From the NCBI GenBank assembly GCA_026874595.1, contig CM049309.1, positions 5,602,576-5,666,575 of the forward strand: a stretch of 64,000 bases of DNA, in the 5' to 3' direction. The position numbers and the translations under genes were made by a program. The notes beneath the pieces were generated by a model. The model was not told the origin of the DNA and did no database searches. It worked only from the letters and a program-made list of their open reading frames with translations. The stretch is from Sipunculus nudus. Lineage: Eukaryota; Annelida; Sipuncula; Golfingiida; Sipunculidae. Below, in pieces: positions 36,783 to 50,153 of the stretch (within the stretch, counting starts at the first letter, position 1; every line of letters starts with the position of its first letter).

Positions 36783-39700
36783 AATTTGCCGATCTAATGA
36801 AGCTATACATGTGATTAATTTATAATACTGACATTAACAAAGAAACTTTCGTAGAATAATGTATTAAGTATATAAATACCATAGTTTCTTAAATTACAAT
36901 ATTATAGTTCTGTTAGTATATTGTATATTTTTAATTTTATCTTTATACAGGTCTGGAGTGATGTAACACCTTTGGAATTCGTGCGGGTGTCCAGTAATCC
37001 GGATATTGAGATACTGTTTGGAGCAGGAGAACACGGCGACGGGATACCCTTTGATGGCCCAAGTGGCACTCTCGCGCATGCGTTCTTTCCGCAGAATGGA
37101 GGAGATGCCCATTTCGACGAAGATGAACAATATACATTTAACAGAAGCTCAGGTAAAAATCAGATACCGTAAATCCCCCAAGAAATGTATGAAAAAAATT
37201 GACAGTTATACAAAAACTATAATAGATTGATTTTCATGTATTTTCTCATACTCCTTTCGGCGAGTTATTTGTGGGGGTAACTATAGTTTTGGACAATTAA
37301 AGAAGATGGAAAATTGGGCAATGTAAATAGGAAAATAGCACAAGGGAATACTAAAATTGGCAAATTAGCATAAGCTATTTAATTGTTCTTATGGTAAAAA
37401 AAATACTTGATAATTACTGTAGGTTGCTTCATGTTCGCGAGGATAAGTTTCGCTGTTTTTACTTTTTCTATGTATCTCCTTTTCCTTTGAGTTCCTTTTC
37501 GCGATCTTACCTTAACCTAAAGTTTCCTATGTAGAGTAAATCCGTCAATATATGCGCACAATCTTATCGAATTGACCATGGCTCAATGGAAAATCGAACG
37601 ATTAGAAATTAATGTTAATAACTGGCAGATAATTTGAAATATAATCTATCATTTAATCTATCGGCAATCTTTCTTTTAAGGGTAACATACAAGATCTTTT
37701 ATCATTTATCATATCAGTCGTTTACCTATCGACTTGCCTTCGATTATGGGAACCTCCTTTTTGATTTTCGTGTTAATTTCTCTTTCGTGAATATCGCGAA
37801 TTTGCGATCCTTGCCAACTTAAAGACACAACCACAGTAACAATATTAAACTGAAAAACTTATGACGTTATAGACACTTCACAGAATATACATAAAAAATA
37901 TTAGCTTGGATATGTTTTTTTTACATTTCGTAATATCTGTTAATTCTTGGATCTTTGTTTCAGGGATCAACTTGTTCCAGGTGGCAGCACATGAGTTTGG
38001 ACATTCTCTTGGACTCAGTCACTCCCGCGACCAGGACGCTCTGATGGCGCCATTTTACCGAGGTTACATCCCGAACTTCAAACTGCATCCTGACGATATC
38101 GCCGGAATACAGGCACTTTATGGTAAGGTCCCATCTAAGGTTTCAGAATTTTATGATAATATATTTATAGTAAATAAATTATATAATAAATATTAAAAGT
38201 TTTGCCAAAAATAATACCACAATAATTATTTATAAATTAAATAATTACATCCTCTTATGATCAATGAGATATAAGTTCTTGCTTGGTGTTCCTCCTGATG
38301 GGGAACATAAGTAGTTCGTATACTTTCTTCGAGGGGGCACCACTATAAGGGGGGGGGGGGGCAAGAACTGCAAGATAACCCTCAGCTCTAAAATTAAAAT
38401 GCGGTCCGTCATATTCCTGCAATTATATTGTCATAACATTACATAACATTGAATTGCTGTGACCGTTTCGAAGATTATTAAGCCTTTTGTCGAATTTAGC
38501 AAATTTTCATGGCGGTTCGATGATTTTGAAGTTTCGGTAGGCCTTGATCACCTGACGTTTCCCAGGCTCTATAATCTGATATTGATTCATATGATGTTGT
38601 TGATATACCGGGGTTATACAGTATTTAAACATAATGTTTTATTTTCTCCAGGACCTAATGTAGCACCAACCATGCCACCGACTCCGTCACCCACCACAAG
38701 ACAAACCACAACTGTCACTACACGACGCACCACACCAACTGTCATTCAAAGCTCAACTCCGTCTCAGACCCCGCCCACCGGCCCCTCGTCTTCCCCGGCC
38801 TCAGCAGGACCCAGTTCGACTGAACGGTCAACGAAAGCACCTTCTAGTAGCACAGCGCCACCTAGTAGCACCACCATACAATATCCTGGCATGTGCGAGA
38901 TTTCGCGTATCGACGCCGCTGTCTACCTGAGAAACAACGACAGAACATACATGTTTGTTGGTAAGAATGTATGTTTTGCTAATTGAATCCCTTCCCGGAT
39001 TAATAAACAAAAATGCCTGATCATGTATGGAATCATGTTTATTTTTATATGCCAGTATAGCATCATCCTTGACATGGGGAAACAGGGTTCTCGTAATATG
39101 GGAATAACCTAAACCTCAGCCCTCTTAAAGAACAAGGCGGAGAGTGGTGGGGGTATAACGCTTGGGAAAGGGGACATTTCTAGTTAAATCAATGAAATTA
39201 TAACCAGAAAATATTTCTGGTTAAAATATAGGTAAAATACTTAAGAATGCTGTGTATCCGAAGCTGGCTCAGTTTTGCTATTTTGCGCTTTAACGTAATA
39301 GAGTTCGTTACATTAATAGTGATATTGAATGATTCAATATGAAATCTTGCTTTTATTAACATTTTACTGTTGTCATTCTCAGGGGATGTATATTACCGTC
39401 TGAACAACAACGGAGTTGACCGTGGTTTCCCGCGTCCTATATCTACTGACTGGGAAGGTCTGGAGGGAAATATTAACGCGGCTTTAGTGTCCCGGGATCT
39501 GTTTGAACGAGCGACTATCTACTTCTTCAAGGTGAGCTAAACAATTCTTTATAGTCATTATGAATCTTTAATTTTCATATCTATTTGAAAATTTATATTC
39601 CTGTCATTTTGGTACTCTATGTAGGTCAGTATTTAGACTACTCGTGTGCTTACGTTGAATTTTACTTTAAAATTTTCAATTTCGAATTGAATTCATAGCC

Positions 39701-41835
39701 TTGCAAATTTCTGCAGGCCACCCTGTCTTACCTTCTTTTATTTCTATACATTTTAATTTTCCTTAAATTTCTACACTCAGAAACAGAGCTAAAGCATTTC
39801 ATTTTGTTCTAGGGTACCAAGTACTGGAAGTTTTACGGAGGTAGAAAAGTGGACGGATACCCTAAGACTGTTGGCGTTGACGGATTTTATGACCTTCCAG
39901 CCTACATCGACGCCGCTTTCGTCTGGAGCGGAAACGGAAGAGCGTACTTCACCAAAGGTAAGCATTTCCGCTATATTTCCCTTGCACTTCATGTATAAAT
40001 AACATCAGTGTTGTAGAATATTTTTGTATCGACATTTAATTTAAAACGCACTTATCAAACATGCAAACAAAACGAAATCGGTCAAAATTTACGTTTGCAT
40101 TCAAACACGAATATATTATATTTTTGTTTCATCTATAGTATATAACATTACTCTACATTTGAGTATGTGGCAAAGTTTGATACATTTAGCACCTGCCGAG
40201 TAACATTTAGCGTAATCGAGGGGTCAAACTCTCGGCTCTCTCCGCTGGCGACCCGGGTTCGATCCCCGGCGTGGCTAGGAGAGTGGGTTGTAGTAGCCCG
40301 TCCAAGACCGGTGGTTTTTTACGGGGTCTCCGCTTTCCTCAACCCCTATTCAGACAATCGAACGCCATATAAACAAGTAAAGGCTTTATGAATGTTTAGA
40401 TGTTATTTTAAAGGTATTTAGTACTACCACTGGTCAAGTAACTTTAGACAAAGCCTTAATTTATCATCTAAAAATATTTGTTTTGAATAATCATCGATTA
40501 CATGTTTTAAAATATGTATTTATATGTATATATTATTTTGTTTTATAGGTAATATGTATTACCGCTTGTCCCGTGGCTTTGGCACTCCGTATGAGGAGCG
40601 CCGCATAGACAGGGGTTACCCCCGCAGTCTGTCCGTGTGGAGAGGTCTCCCGTCTCAGGTTTCTGCTGCTCTTCAGTGGAAGAACCGAAGGACATATTTT
40701 TTTAGCCAAGCAGAATACCACAGATTCAACGACAGACGTTTTAGGGTGAGTCTGCTATGGTGTAAAGGTATTTGATCAGACAGCCTTAAAACACTTTGCG
40801 TATAAATGCAAGACATCCCATGTCCCATGTTTTTCTTGTCTGCAACAAGATGTATCAAAAATAAATGTCGGAAGAAAAAAGTGAACATGGATGGTGAAAT
40901 GGAGAGTAATTTTCCAGCTGTGTTGATAGACGAAAGATGACAATTTTATTCAAGAACTAAAGTACTGAATTAAAAGGAATGCAAGCTTACGCAACGTGTG
41001 TGTGTGTGGGCGGGGGGGGGGGGGGGGTTGGGTCCCTATTGCGGAATGCTCCCCATCCCGTGCTGCATTTACTTAGTCAGTCCATATATATATAGTATAT
41101 ATGTAAATATTCTGAGATCAGATATATAATGAGATTCCGTTCATGATTACGCGAGATATGTTGGAAACAAACACACACAGATAAATACACACACACGAAC
41201 GTGGATGAACGCATACATTCTTCACTGAAAACATAGGATCGTTAAAACGACAACTTAAGGTTGTCAAATGGATGTAACTAAAAAAACAACCCAGGTTGTC
41301 AAAAAAGCTATCTGTAGGGTTGTCAAAAGGGTAGTCAAATGTTTTCCATGACAACCTATGGGTTGTCATGGATCTGTCAAGGTCATCCGTCTTTCTTGTT
41401 AATTAATCCATTCTATTGTGTGTTGATTTGCATACTTACTATTTGCCATGGCAAAAACTCAAGGTTTGTTAGTTTCTGTTGTGTTGACAACCCTGACAAA
41501 TTTTGGAAAGATAATAAATTCTGAAAAAAATATACATTGATAAAACATGTTATAGTCTAGTCAGTGTTCAAAACTGCATTATGATGTTCATTCTATTCCA
41601 GGTGGACCGCGGTTATCCTAGATCAACCCTCCGCTGGTGGTTCGGATGTTCGTCCAGCTCAGGAATTCAGCAAAGTACGATGCTTCCCCCAATCATGGAG
41701 GAGAAGGATGAAAGCGACATCATGATTGTAGACAACGGAAAGACAAACACAGGAGCAACCAGTGCCGCCGTCTCCTACGTCATCCACGTGACATCGGTCA
41801 TATCAATTACGTCACTTGCTGTACTACTCCATTAA
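33801..41835 (+). CDS. MMP gene 2 (complete): furin-activated, probably GPI-anchored matrix metalloproteinase
   Basis: Eleven exons: 33801-33893, 34917-35046, 35906-36016, 36504-36604, 36951-37152, 37964-38122, 38652-38960, 39383-39531, 39813-39957, 40549-40745, 41602-41835. They sum to 1830 nt, or 609 aa, in one frame. Residues 1 to about 23 look like a signal peptide. The propeptide (DYLQKYGYI) carries the cysteine switch PRCGIKD with C90, then RKKR at 104-107, a furin-type site predicting a mature start near Y108. In the catalytic domain (about 108-265) H222, H226 and H232 of [11 protein letters not shown] bind zinc, E223 is the general base and M240 is the Met-turn. A Ser/Thr/Pro hinge (about 266-346) is probably O-glycosylated. 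The hemopexin domain spans C347 to C548, the usual disulfide pair. The C-terminus ends in a hydrophobic stretch ([20 protein letters not shown]) with no cytoplasmic tail, which fits a GPI signal; I infer this. NYT at N126 and NRS near 209 are possible N-glycosylation sites. The ATG is the first one after a TATA box 141 bp upstream. Confidence 0.95.
36054..36138. repeat. (TA)n microsatellite in gene 2 intron 3
   Basis: About 42 AT dinucleotides starting 38 bp after the cysteine-switch exon. Confidence 0.95.
36690..36782. repeat. (TA)n(GA)n compound microsatellite in gene 2 intron 4
   Basis: A TA run to about 36739 joins a GA run with a few AA interruptions. Confidence 0.9.
40212..40390 (+). 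mobile_element. tRNA-headed SINE, copy 2
   Basis: B-box GGTTCGATCCC (40256-40266) after CTCCGCTGGCGACCCG, then GTAGTAGCCCGTCCAAG and GGGGTCTCCGCTTTCCTC. It is homologous to the copy near 29.0 kb and lies in gene 2 intron 9. Confidence 0.6.
40992..41030. repeat. (TG)n followed by a poly-G tract
   Basis: Short TG repeat leading into GGGCGGGGGGGGGGGG in gene 2 intron 10. Confidence 0.85.
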
Positions 41836-42102
41836 CTAGAGTTTTTTTTAACCAACGACGCTAGTATCGGTTCCTGAAAATCGGTTAGGCGAAAAAAAAA
41901 TCAGAAAGTGAACATAAATGCTTTCCTGGGAAAACCTTAATTAGGTTGAAATAACCTTTTTTTTCTGAAATTATATGTCCCCAGCTGGCTTGGGGGTTAT
42001 CAAGATATCCATTTCCGACTATATGATAAAAATTTTTTAAAAAATTTGTTTATATTTGTTTGTATTTCTAAAAAAAATATACATATCTTTATTCATAAAG
42101 TC

Positions 42103-42108
42103 AATAAA
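42103..42108 (+). terminator. Candidate polyadenylation signal of MMP gene 2
   Basis: AATAAA about 270 bp after the stop codon at 41835. A second cluster of AATAAA lies near 42433-42447, so alternative ends are possible. Confidence 0.4.
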
Positions 42109-43090
42109 ATGAACCAGTCAATTTTGATATATATCATATTAAATCATCTCCTGGTGTAAATTAAACTTCAACAGTAAAAATACCTTAATTAACGAACGTA
42201 AGTTGTCATCATACGTGAATATTTCATGTCAATATCCTCCAGTCAGTTGATTAGCCTTACGGCATCAGATTTATTCGCACTAAAAAAGAAAGGTATATTT
42301 CTATTCAGTGTTTTCGACGCATGTGAGATAGATACATGTTTTTTACTGAACCCTTACTGGAGTTTTATCTCATGGATATTTTTTTTGTTTGTCATCATTT
42401 TTGTACGCACACACTTGGATTAATTTGGATAAAATAAAAATAAATAAAGTTTTTAATATTTGTCTGTCGATTCTGGTATGGCGTGATGTGAGCTGCATGT
42501 AAGAAATCTATTACCGAGTATTCGGTAATGTTAACATTAAAGCTAATTTATGGCAAAAATACAGATAAGGTGAATATGACCACCTGACAGTGGGATGCAA
42601 TTGTGTTGGAAAACTACACCGGCAGACCATTCCCGCCAAACGGGCGACACCGACAGACCAGGAATGATACTAAGAGTTCGGGTCATTGAAGTATTACATT
42701 AAGTCATGTTTCAAATAACAAAAGATGCCAAGAAATGTTACTTTTAATTTGAATTTAACTTGATATGGTTTTGGCAGACTCACAAACTTTGTGGCATATT
42801 ATTTTTTTATGTGGGAACGTATTATTAAGAATGAAACGTAAAAATAATAACAAACCACCGAAGACTGAATTACAGGCTTCTTATACACGACCTAACTTTG
42901 TCTGATTTTCTGTATCTTTATTTATTTCGTGTTTTATTTATTTCGTGATGTTGTTATACTTTGCTAAATGTCCTTTAATATAATTTGATTGAAAAAGAAA
43001 CATGAGAGTTAAAAGAGCAGGGATTCAAAATTCAATTAAACTATTTTAACAAATGATTCTGTCACAGAAATATAAAAATTGTCGACGTAG

Positions 43091-43095
<5 letters not shown>

Positions 43096-43150
<55 letters not shown>

Positions 43151-43285
43151 GAAGAAAAACAACACTGTAAATTCACTACAGTCTGTATCACGGGATGCGC
43201 CCCGATCATCAGGTGAATGTTGTTAGAATCGCTCTGGCCTAGTCTGTAGGCCATAGAGCACTTTACAACGGAGAGTACCTCTACC

Positions 43286-43377
<92 letters not shown>
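43096..43377. repeat. Two (TA)n tracts, the second ending in (TG)n
   Basis: TA runs at about 43096-43147 and 43290-43345; the second passes into TG to 43377. About 140 bp of unique sequence lies between. Confidence 0.9.
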
Positions 43378-43382
<5 letters not shown>

Positions 43383-45254
43383 GTTAAGGTCACCGGTTCA
43401 ATCATTTCCTAATCGGATCGCATTTCGAGTATTGTTGTTGTTCTTATAATCCAATTTGCCAGGGGGTAAATCTCCTTATAGAGCAAATCGTCACAAAGAG
43501 AGTTTATAATGGGCAATTACCTTGCATTTATAGGATCATATACTCAAGAAAAACTCACAAACATCAACGCCATACCGTGTAGATAATTTGAAAATAATAG
43601 TAAAATTAGATAAAAGAACATGAAAAATTACATATTACATTATTTGATGAAACTTTTTTTCTTTTTTGTTCCCCCTTCTTATTGTCCTTTATAATATTTG
43701 AATAATGCATCTCGTGTTATGAATATTTTTCTTGAGCCATCATACATGATACCCTACACTATAGCATGTTGTTTAGGATTTAATTGGGGTTATTTAACAT
43801 TTTTTTAATTATGTGCGATATAAGTGTTGTAAATTTAATTTATACTTCTATTTTAAATTTTATACTATAAATATAACTACAGACTATTCGCTGGGAGTGA
43901 AGTAAATAATGTTATTCAGCGGGGGGGGGGGTATATTTCGGGTGAAGGTAGGGATGGCTTTGTTCATTGTCCTGTAGATTAGCTTCCTCTTATTTCTCTG
44001 CAAACATGGTCGATCAAGGATTTAATTTTTTCCCAGGTGCTTCCTTAAGTACCATGTGGGTATAGAGCCAAATATTTCATACTCAAGTCATTTCATACCA
44101 ATCTAAAAGCATGGCCCTGTAGGCACTGCTTTAGCAAGACCAGCATAGCACGCATACCATCACATGGGTTAACTTTTCAAACTGGATCCTTACTTTTTGT
44201 CCCTCTTTTTTTTTACCAAAATTTGTTCTTGGCCCATGCCCCATCCCTTCACAATCTTCGGAGAAAACCATTTTTTTTGTTGGAGTCTTTTTTTCAGAAG
44301 TCCTCAAAGTCTGTTAGGACAAAAACAAACGAACAAACATGTACGGGTTAAAACAATTTCCTTGACGTTGGTAAGGGTGCCTTTAAAATATCAGATTTTC
44401 CTCAGTGTGAACAAACATCCTTAATGACTTAAGAGTCACGGTCTCATTCATGCGGCCTGTTGGTTCCGGCTTATGATATATCCTAAATATACAACTAACT
44501 CTGTTAGATTTAGGCACTGATTGCCAATTTAATCGATACTATATGAATATATAGAACAATTTTCCTCTATTATCGTAATCAACCTGTTATCCTCGGCTCG
44601 CCTTACCCTGGGCGCAGTTCTTTTAAAGAGCTTAACAAAAAGCTCAACTAGTACACAATGCATTAATTAAAACGTGGTTATATAAAACAAAACAAACAAT
44701 AGTTGGTAATCCTTTTTGACAAAGTATAAAGACTTTTCAGTACCCATGAGTCAGGAGCGCGTGACGGGTGTCGATCACCGCTTCTGATCCCACGTACATA
44801 GGTGAAGAGAGGGCTCGAGTGACATTCTTAAATGAGTCAGAGTAAACTGCCATTAGACGATCATGAAACCGTCCGGTCATCGACGTTTTCTAGCATATGT
44901 ATTGACAATACAAAGGCAAATATCTCTTTACATTCAGGGTTTAGAATTCCGAAAGATCTCGAGACGTGCCAAGTTGTGAGTGACTAGACAGTAGCGTGAC
45001 GGTGTGTTTGTTCGGGGTGAGTGGAGGCGAATTGAATGACGTCTCGGCTGAGTAAACATACTTACATATCCATTCTCAAGGCCGCGGTTTAGGTACCATA
45101 TATGGTAACGCCCTGTCGTTTTGCGTTCCTTGCTTTTATTTGTGTATAATGTGATTTGAGCTTTTGTGTACACGGACCATACACCCAATGTCCAGGAAAA
45201 TGCGTTGGCGTGACGCTCGTGACAGCGAGAAATGAGTAATCCTTCACGATGGCA

Positions 45255-45262
45255 TATAAATA
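45255..45262 (+). promoter_or_regulatory. TATA box of MMP gene 3
   Basis: TATAAATA lies 141 bp before the ATG at 45396, the same spacing as in gene 2. A start site near 45285 is inferred. Confidence 0.55.
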
Positions 45263-45395
45263 TAAGCTTCAGGTAGATTATACCTTTAAACCACTCATCT
45301 CCTATTCGATCATATACATACACCGGTCTAGGAACAACCCGAGGACGGCGAGCTGAAGTATACATATTAAGTATAGAGACGGCGCTATATTAAAC

Positions 45396-47234
45396 ATGAT
45401 CGTGGTACGCCTGGTTTGTGTGTTCCTGGCTTTCGGCCTAGCCAAGACAAATCCTGTAGGAACAACTGTGACACACAGCGAAGCACTTGTAAGTACATTA
45501 ACAGCTTTTTAATTCAACTATAAGATAAATATAACAAGGTCTGTTTATTCATTTAATTTTTGTTTTTTTTATATTTAAATAAAAAATACCAATATTAATA
45601 TGCAATATATAATATATGGAGCTTATCTACATAATTGGGCAGTTTACGGTAATTTAAGTCTACCATTACACCACGATTTTTTATTAAGGCCTCCTGGTGT
45701 GTTTGCTGTAAAGCAGTCATTTTATTTTATTTTATTTTATAATAATATTTTATCATTGTTTTAAATTTAAAATCTCTACCCCTTTGTTTCGGGGATTAAG
45801 TCTTCGGTTATATCGTTATTCGTACTTCTGTATCGATTTATTCAAATATTTAATAAAGGCATCATAGAAAATGGAATATTTTGAGTTTGCTTTATATACA
45901 TTATATTAGATTTTTGTGCTCCTCCTGATAGTTTGCAATTTTCTCGACCTCTAGGTTTTCTTAAAAAAATAAAAACGCCCGCTTGCTCCTCACGTTTTTA
46001 TATCAATTAACTGATACAACAATTTATTTTTTCAATTTTCTTTATTTATTTTTTTATAAATTTGTTTGATGATACTTTGTATTTGAATGAGATTAACACA
46101 CGGAACATCACGAATTATAGAGACACACAGAAAAATTGTGCATATTCTCTGGAAGTTGTGTTTCCTCAGTGAATTTAATGAAAACACTAACAAGTAATCG
46201 AGTTGTTAAATAATTGACGAAAATAATCAAACTTGTTTAACAAGATGGATGTAAAGAATATTCTTTGATTGAGAACAAACACGCTGCGTCGCTAAATATT
46301 AAAAGAGTTAATACTAATTTCTCTTAATTTTTCAGGAATATTTAAGAAAATTTGACTACCTGGAATACTCCAATACCAACTCTCCCTTAGCCTCCATAAC
46401 GAGTCATGAAGAATTTACGAGAGCGATAAGGATTTTTCAGCGATTTGCGGGTATCCCTGTCACAGGTAAGATCATACCTTTCCAATCCCATGAGCGCCAC
46501 CTACTGGCAACGAGTGACATTTAGTGTTCGGGTCATTGACAAGAAAAATCTTATATACTCCATATGAGAATATTAAAAATGCTGTCTTGTACGGTACGGC
46601 CAGATTCCTCTCGGAGCCACTGGTTTGATTTTATATCATTTAACACGACATGACCACCGGAGAACAATGGCCATGCAGGCCCGTGGTAACTGTCTGTTAC
46701 ATGTATGTAATGAGCGGCCACCAGACACATGCTTAAACAGATAACTTGTCATTTGAGCTGACCTTAGAGCAGTCGTACCCAAGAAAGCTACGATCGTTCA
46801 TAAAATAGCAACATTGTTCTATTGTAAATTAACTGATTTACTGAGCCTTAAAAATTGCTCTCCTTTTCGGTATAAGTTGCTGTGGCGCTCTCAGTACCAT
46901 ATAGTCCCATTGCTTCAGTCGCAAATTCCATGCTGGCCTTAAATGACTAATTCGTATACATGTACAGGAAATTGGTTTATATGATAAAGTCATTAACACC
47001 AGGACTTATGGAAAACTGGTATACAACAGCAGCCTTAAAGAGATCAATTTATACATTATATTTATATGGTTTAAAGATGTATCTATATATACACATCTGT
47101 GATTTTCCAGGTGTTCTGGATGAGGACACAAGACGAATGATGGCAATGCCTCGTTGTGGAAACAAAGACCCCATTTCTGATGACGCCAAGAGGAAGAAAA
47201 GATTTGTTCTGATGGGTAAGTTTTCTTTAAAACA

Positions 47235-47309
<75 letters not shown>

Positions 47310-48868
47310 ACATTTTACTTTCTTTATTATCATGCAAAACACAAATTATCTGAAATGACTCTGTTTGTATTTGGAATTAGATAGTATATTTGGAAATTTA
47401 ATAATCATCTTCGTCCATTAAGTTATGTAAACCACGAATCATGTTCTGTCTATTTCTTATAAACAGGAGGTAAATGGGAGGATAACAGGATCACCTATAG
47501 AATCAGGAACTTCACGCCTGACATGAGCCCTGCAGCGGTAACCACGGAGATTGAAAGGGCTTTAAAGGTGAGAGCAATAGCATATTTACATCATATGTCC
47601 ATAAAGTTAGTTTATATTTTAATAACCGTTAAAGATATGTAAAAACCGACATCATAGATTAATAAACTTAAAGCCGGCTATTCATCTGCCTTAGTTGTTG
47701 AATATATGTGATTGCTGGCTACCATGCTTTCATATTAATGTACCGGAAGCAATTATTGCTTAGAAAGATTATTTAATGCTCCAGTGGCGATGGGATGGGC
47801 TTGTTTATCCACAAGCTGTTAATAAACCCGGTACATGTTGACAAACAGAAAAAGCATGTAACCGGAGGTGGTTAATTGCGCAAGAGCGGAAGCTGAAAGG
47901 TCACCACCTGTTGTTGGTGAGAGTATATGAAAACAATTTATCATTGAGAGAAATCTGGTTACTCTGATATTCCCCCATATGTCCTTGCTGGGTGTGTAAG
48001 GGTAACGACCAAAGGTCATTTTGCCGCGCGTCCACCAAATTACGTTATAAACAAGTGGATAAAAAGAAAACAAACGTGGGATTGGGTTTTTTTTATTATT
48101 TTTATAAAGATCTTCATTAATTGATGTCAGATATCGGAATGAGCCCCTTTAGGCTACCACACAGAGAACGACCAGTTCAGAATTTCTGATATTTGCATAT
48201 TATTATATCATATTTCTGATATTTGTATATTATACAAAACTTCATTTTCATGATATTTGCATAATTCTATGTCTCCTAACCCTAGGGCTTGATCTATGAT
48301 TATATCTGTTAGGGAAACCGAAAAAATCTACGGAATCGAAGATCTTTTATTCACGGGTCAAAGTTTTATTTTGTAAAGATAGAAATGACATGTCTAATAC
48401 GATACATCCGGCAGCCATTTATACATCCTGGAAGATTAACACTCTTGCAATTTGATTAATTGTTTTCTTTTCAATTATCTTCAGGTATGGAGTGACGTCA
48501 CGCCATTAAATTTCGTCCGAGTGTACGATAACCCTGACATCGAAATAATATTCACATCTGGAGATCATGGAGACGAGGACCCCTTCGACGGCCCTGGCGG
48601 TACCCTTGCGCATGCGTACTTTCCACGGTATGGGGGAGATACTCATTTTGATGATGATGAGGGGTACACATTTAATATCACCTCAGGTGAGTAATGATGG
48701 TGGGCTTGGTCATGTCAAATATGTACTATCTATAACTTAATATTTCACATACCTTAAAGTCTTTAGTATCGTAAATAAATGACTAAATGTATGCACAATA
48801 TTTAGTTTTCTGCCTAAGTGCACCCCCCTCCCCCGGGAACTCTCTCTCTCTCCAACTCTCTCTCTCTT

Positions 48869-48909
<41 letters not shown>

Positions 48910-50062
48910 CTCGCTCTCTCTCTCTCTCTCTCGTTTTATTTAATTTAGTGCATACAATGTTATGCCATGATACACCGAAGTGTTCATCACCCAAGTCAAT
49001 TCCAAAGTACTCACAAAAATAATAAATGCCTAATATATCTTTCCTTTTGGTATTCATATTCATAAAACAATCATTTTCTTTTCTGTTTTGTGAGATCTGA
49101 CCAGAAAGAATTGGCAAAAATCAAAACATCTTCACGTTGGTTTTTGTATGTTATTAATGTTGGCCTGTGTGTTTCAGGGATCAACCTGTTCCAGGTGGCA
49201 GCACATGAGTTTGGGCATTCCCTGGGGCTTTCTCATTCGGGAGAACGTGACGCCTTGATGGCGCCATTTTATCGAGGATACGTCAAAGACTTTCAGCTTC
49301 ATTCTGACGACATCGCTGGGATTCAAGAAATCTACGGTAACAATTTTTTTTTTCAAATAAAAAAAAGGAATTTTAAATTCACACATGCAGATCAAAGAGA
49401 CAAGACTTTCTTTATCGTCCACAAATCGAATTAAGCAACCTTCATGCAGCGGATTATCAAAATCAGATATCCATTTTAAATATATGCTATTTTCATATTA
49501 TGTGATTGGTTGGTTTTCCGAACGTACAAATTGTCAATATGATTGATAAGTTTTTATGTTTTTTCCTTCAGGAAAGAAAGTTGCTCCACCCATGCCACCG
49601 GCTACACCACGCACCACAAAACAAACCACGCCTGTCACCACACGACGCACCACACCAGCTGTCACTCAGCGCTCCACTCCGTCTCAGACCACGCCTACAC
49701 GTCCGTCCACCTCAACCTCAGTAACACCTTCAACAGCGCCACCTAGGAGCACCACCATAAAGTATCCTGAATTATGCTCTATCAGCAATATCGATGCCGC
49801 CATGTACCTTGAGAACGTAGACAGGACCTATATGTTTATAGGTAAGCCTGAGGGAACTTTTAAAAAGCAAATGCCGGTTATTCGATTATGTGGTCGCTGT
49901 CATAATAAAACGGTTTGAATAGATTTATATCTTTTGACGACATGGCTGCAACTTAAGGACATGGTGGTCTGATCAGCCGCAGTTATTGTAAAGTCTGAAA
50001 ATTATAATTTTCCTGTTCTCTGCCATGTCCTCTTTTAACAAACATGCACCATAGTATATATA

Positions 50063-50153
<91 letters not shown>

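Larger units (their letters stand above)
41836..45254. other. Intergenic DNA between MMP genes 2 and 3
   Basis: Holds the gene 2 3' UTR candidate, two (TA)n tracts near 43.1 and 43.3 kb, a poly-G tract near 43921-43930, and no recognised coding sequence. The 143-codon minus-strand open frame at 44934-45365 overlaps the gene 3 promoter and has no known domain, so I do not call it. Confidence 0.5.

Noticed and set aside
40256-40266. Possible tRNA gene from the GGTTCGATCCC box.
   Set aside because: No complete cloverleaf could be folded by eye, and a homologous copy with the same non-tRNA body lies at 29.0 kb, so it is a SINE.
44934-45365. 143-codon minus-strand open frame.
   Set aside because: It overlaps the promoter and 5' UTR of gene 3, has no recognisable domain and no splice context.
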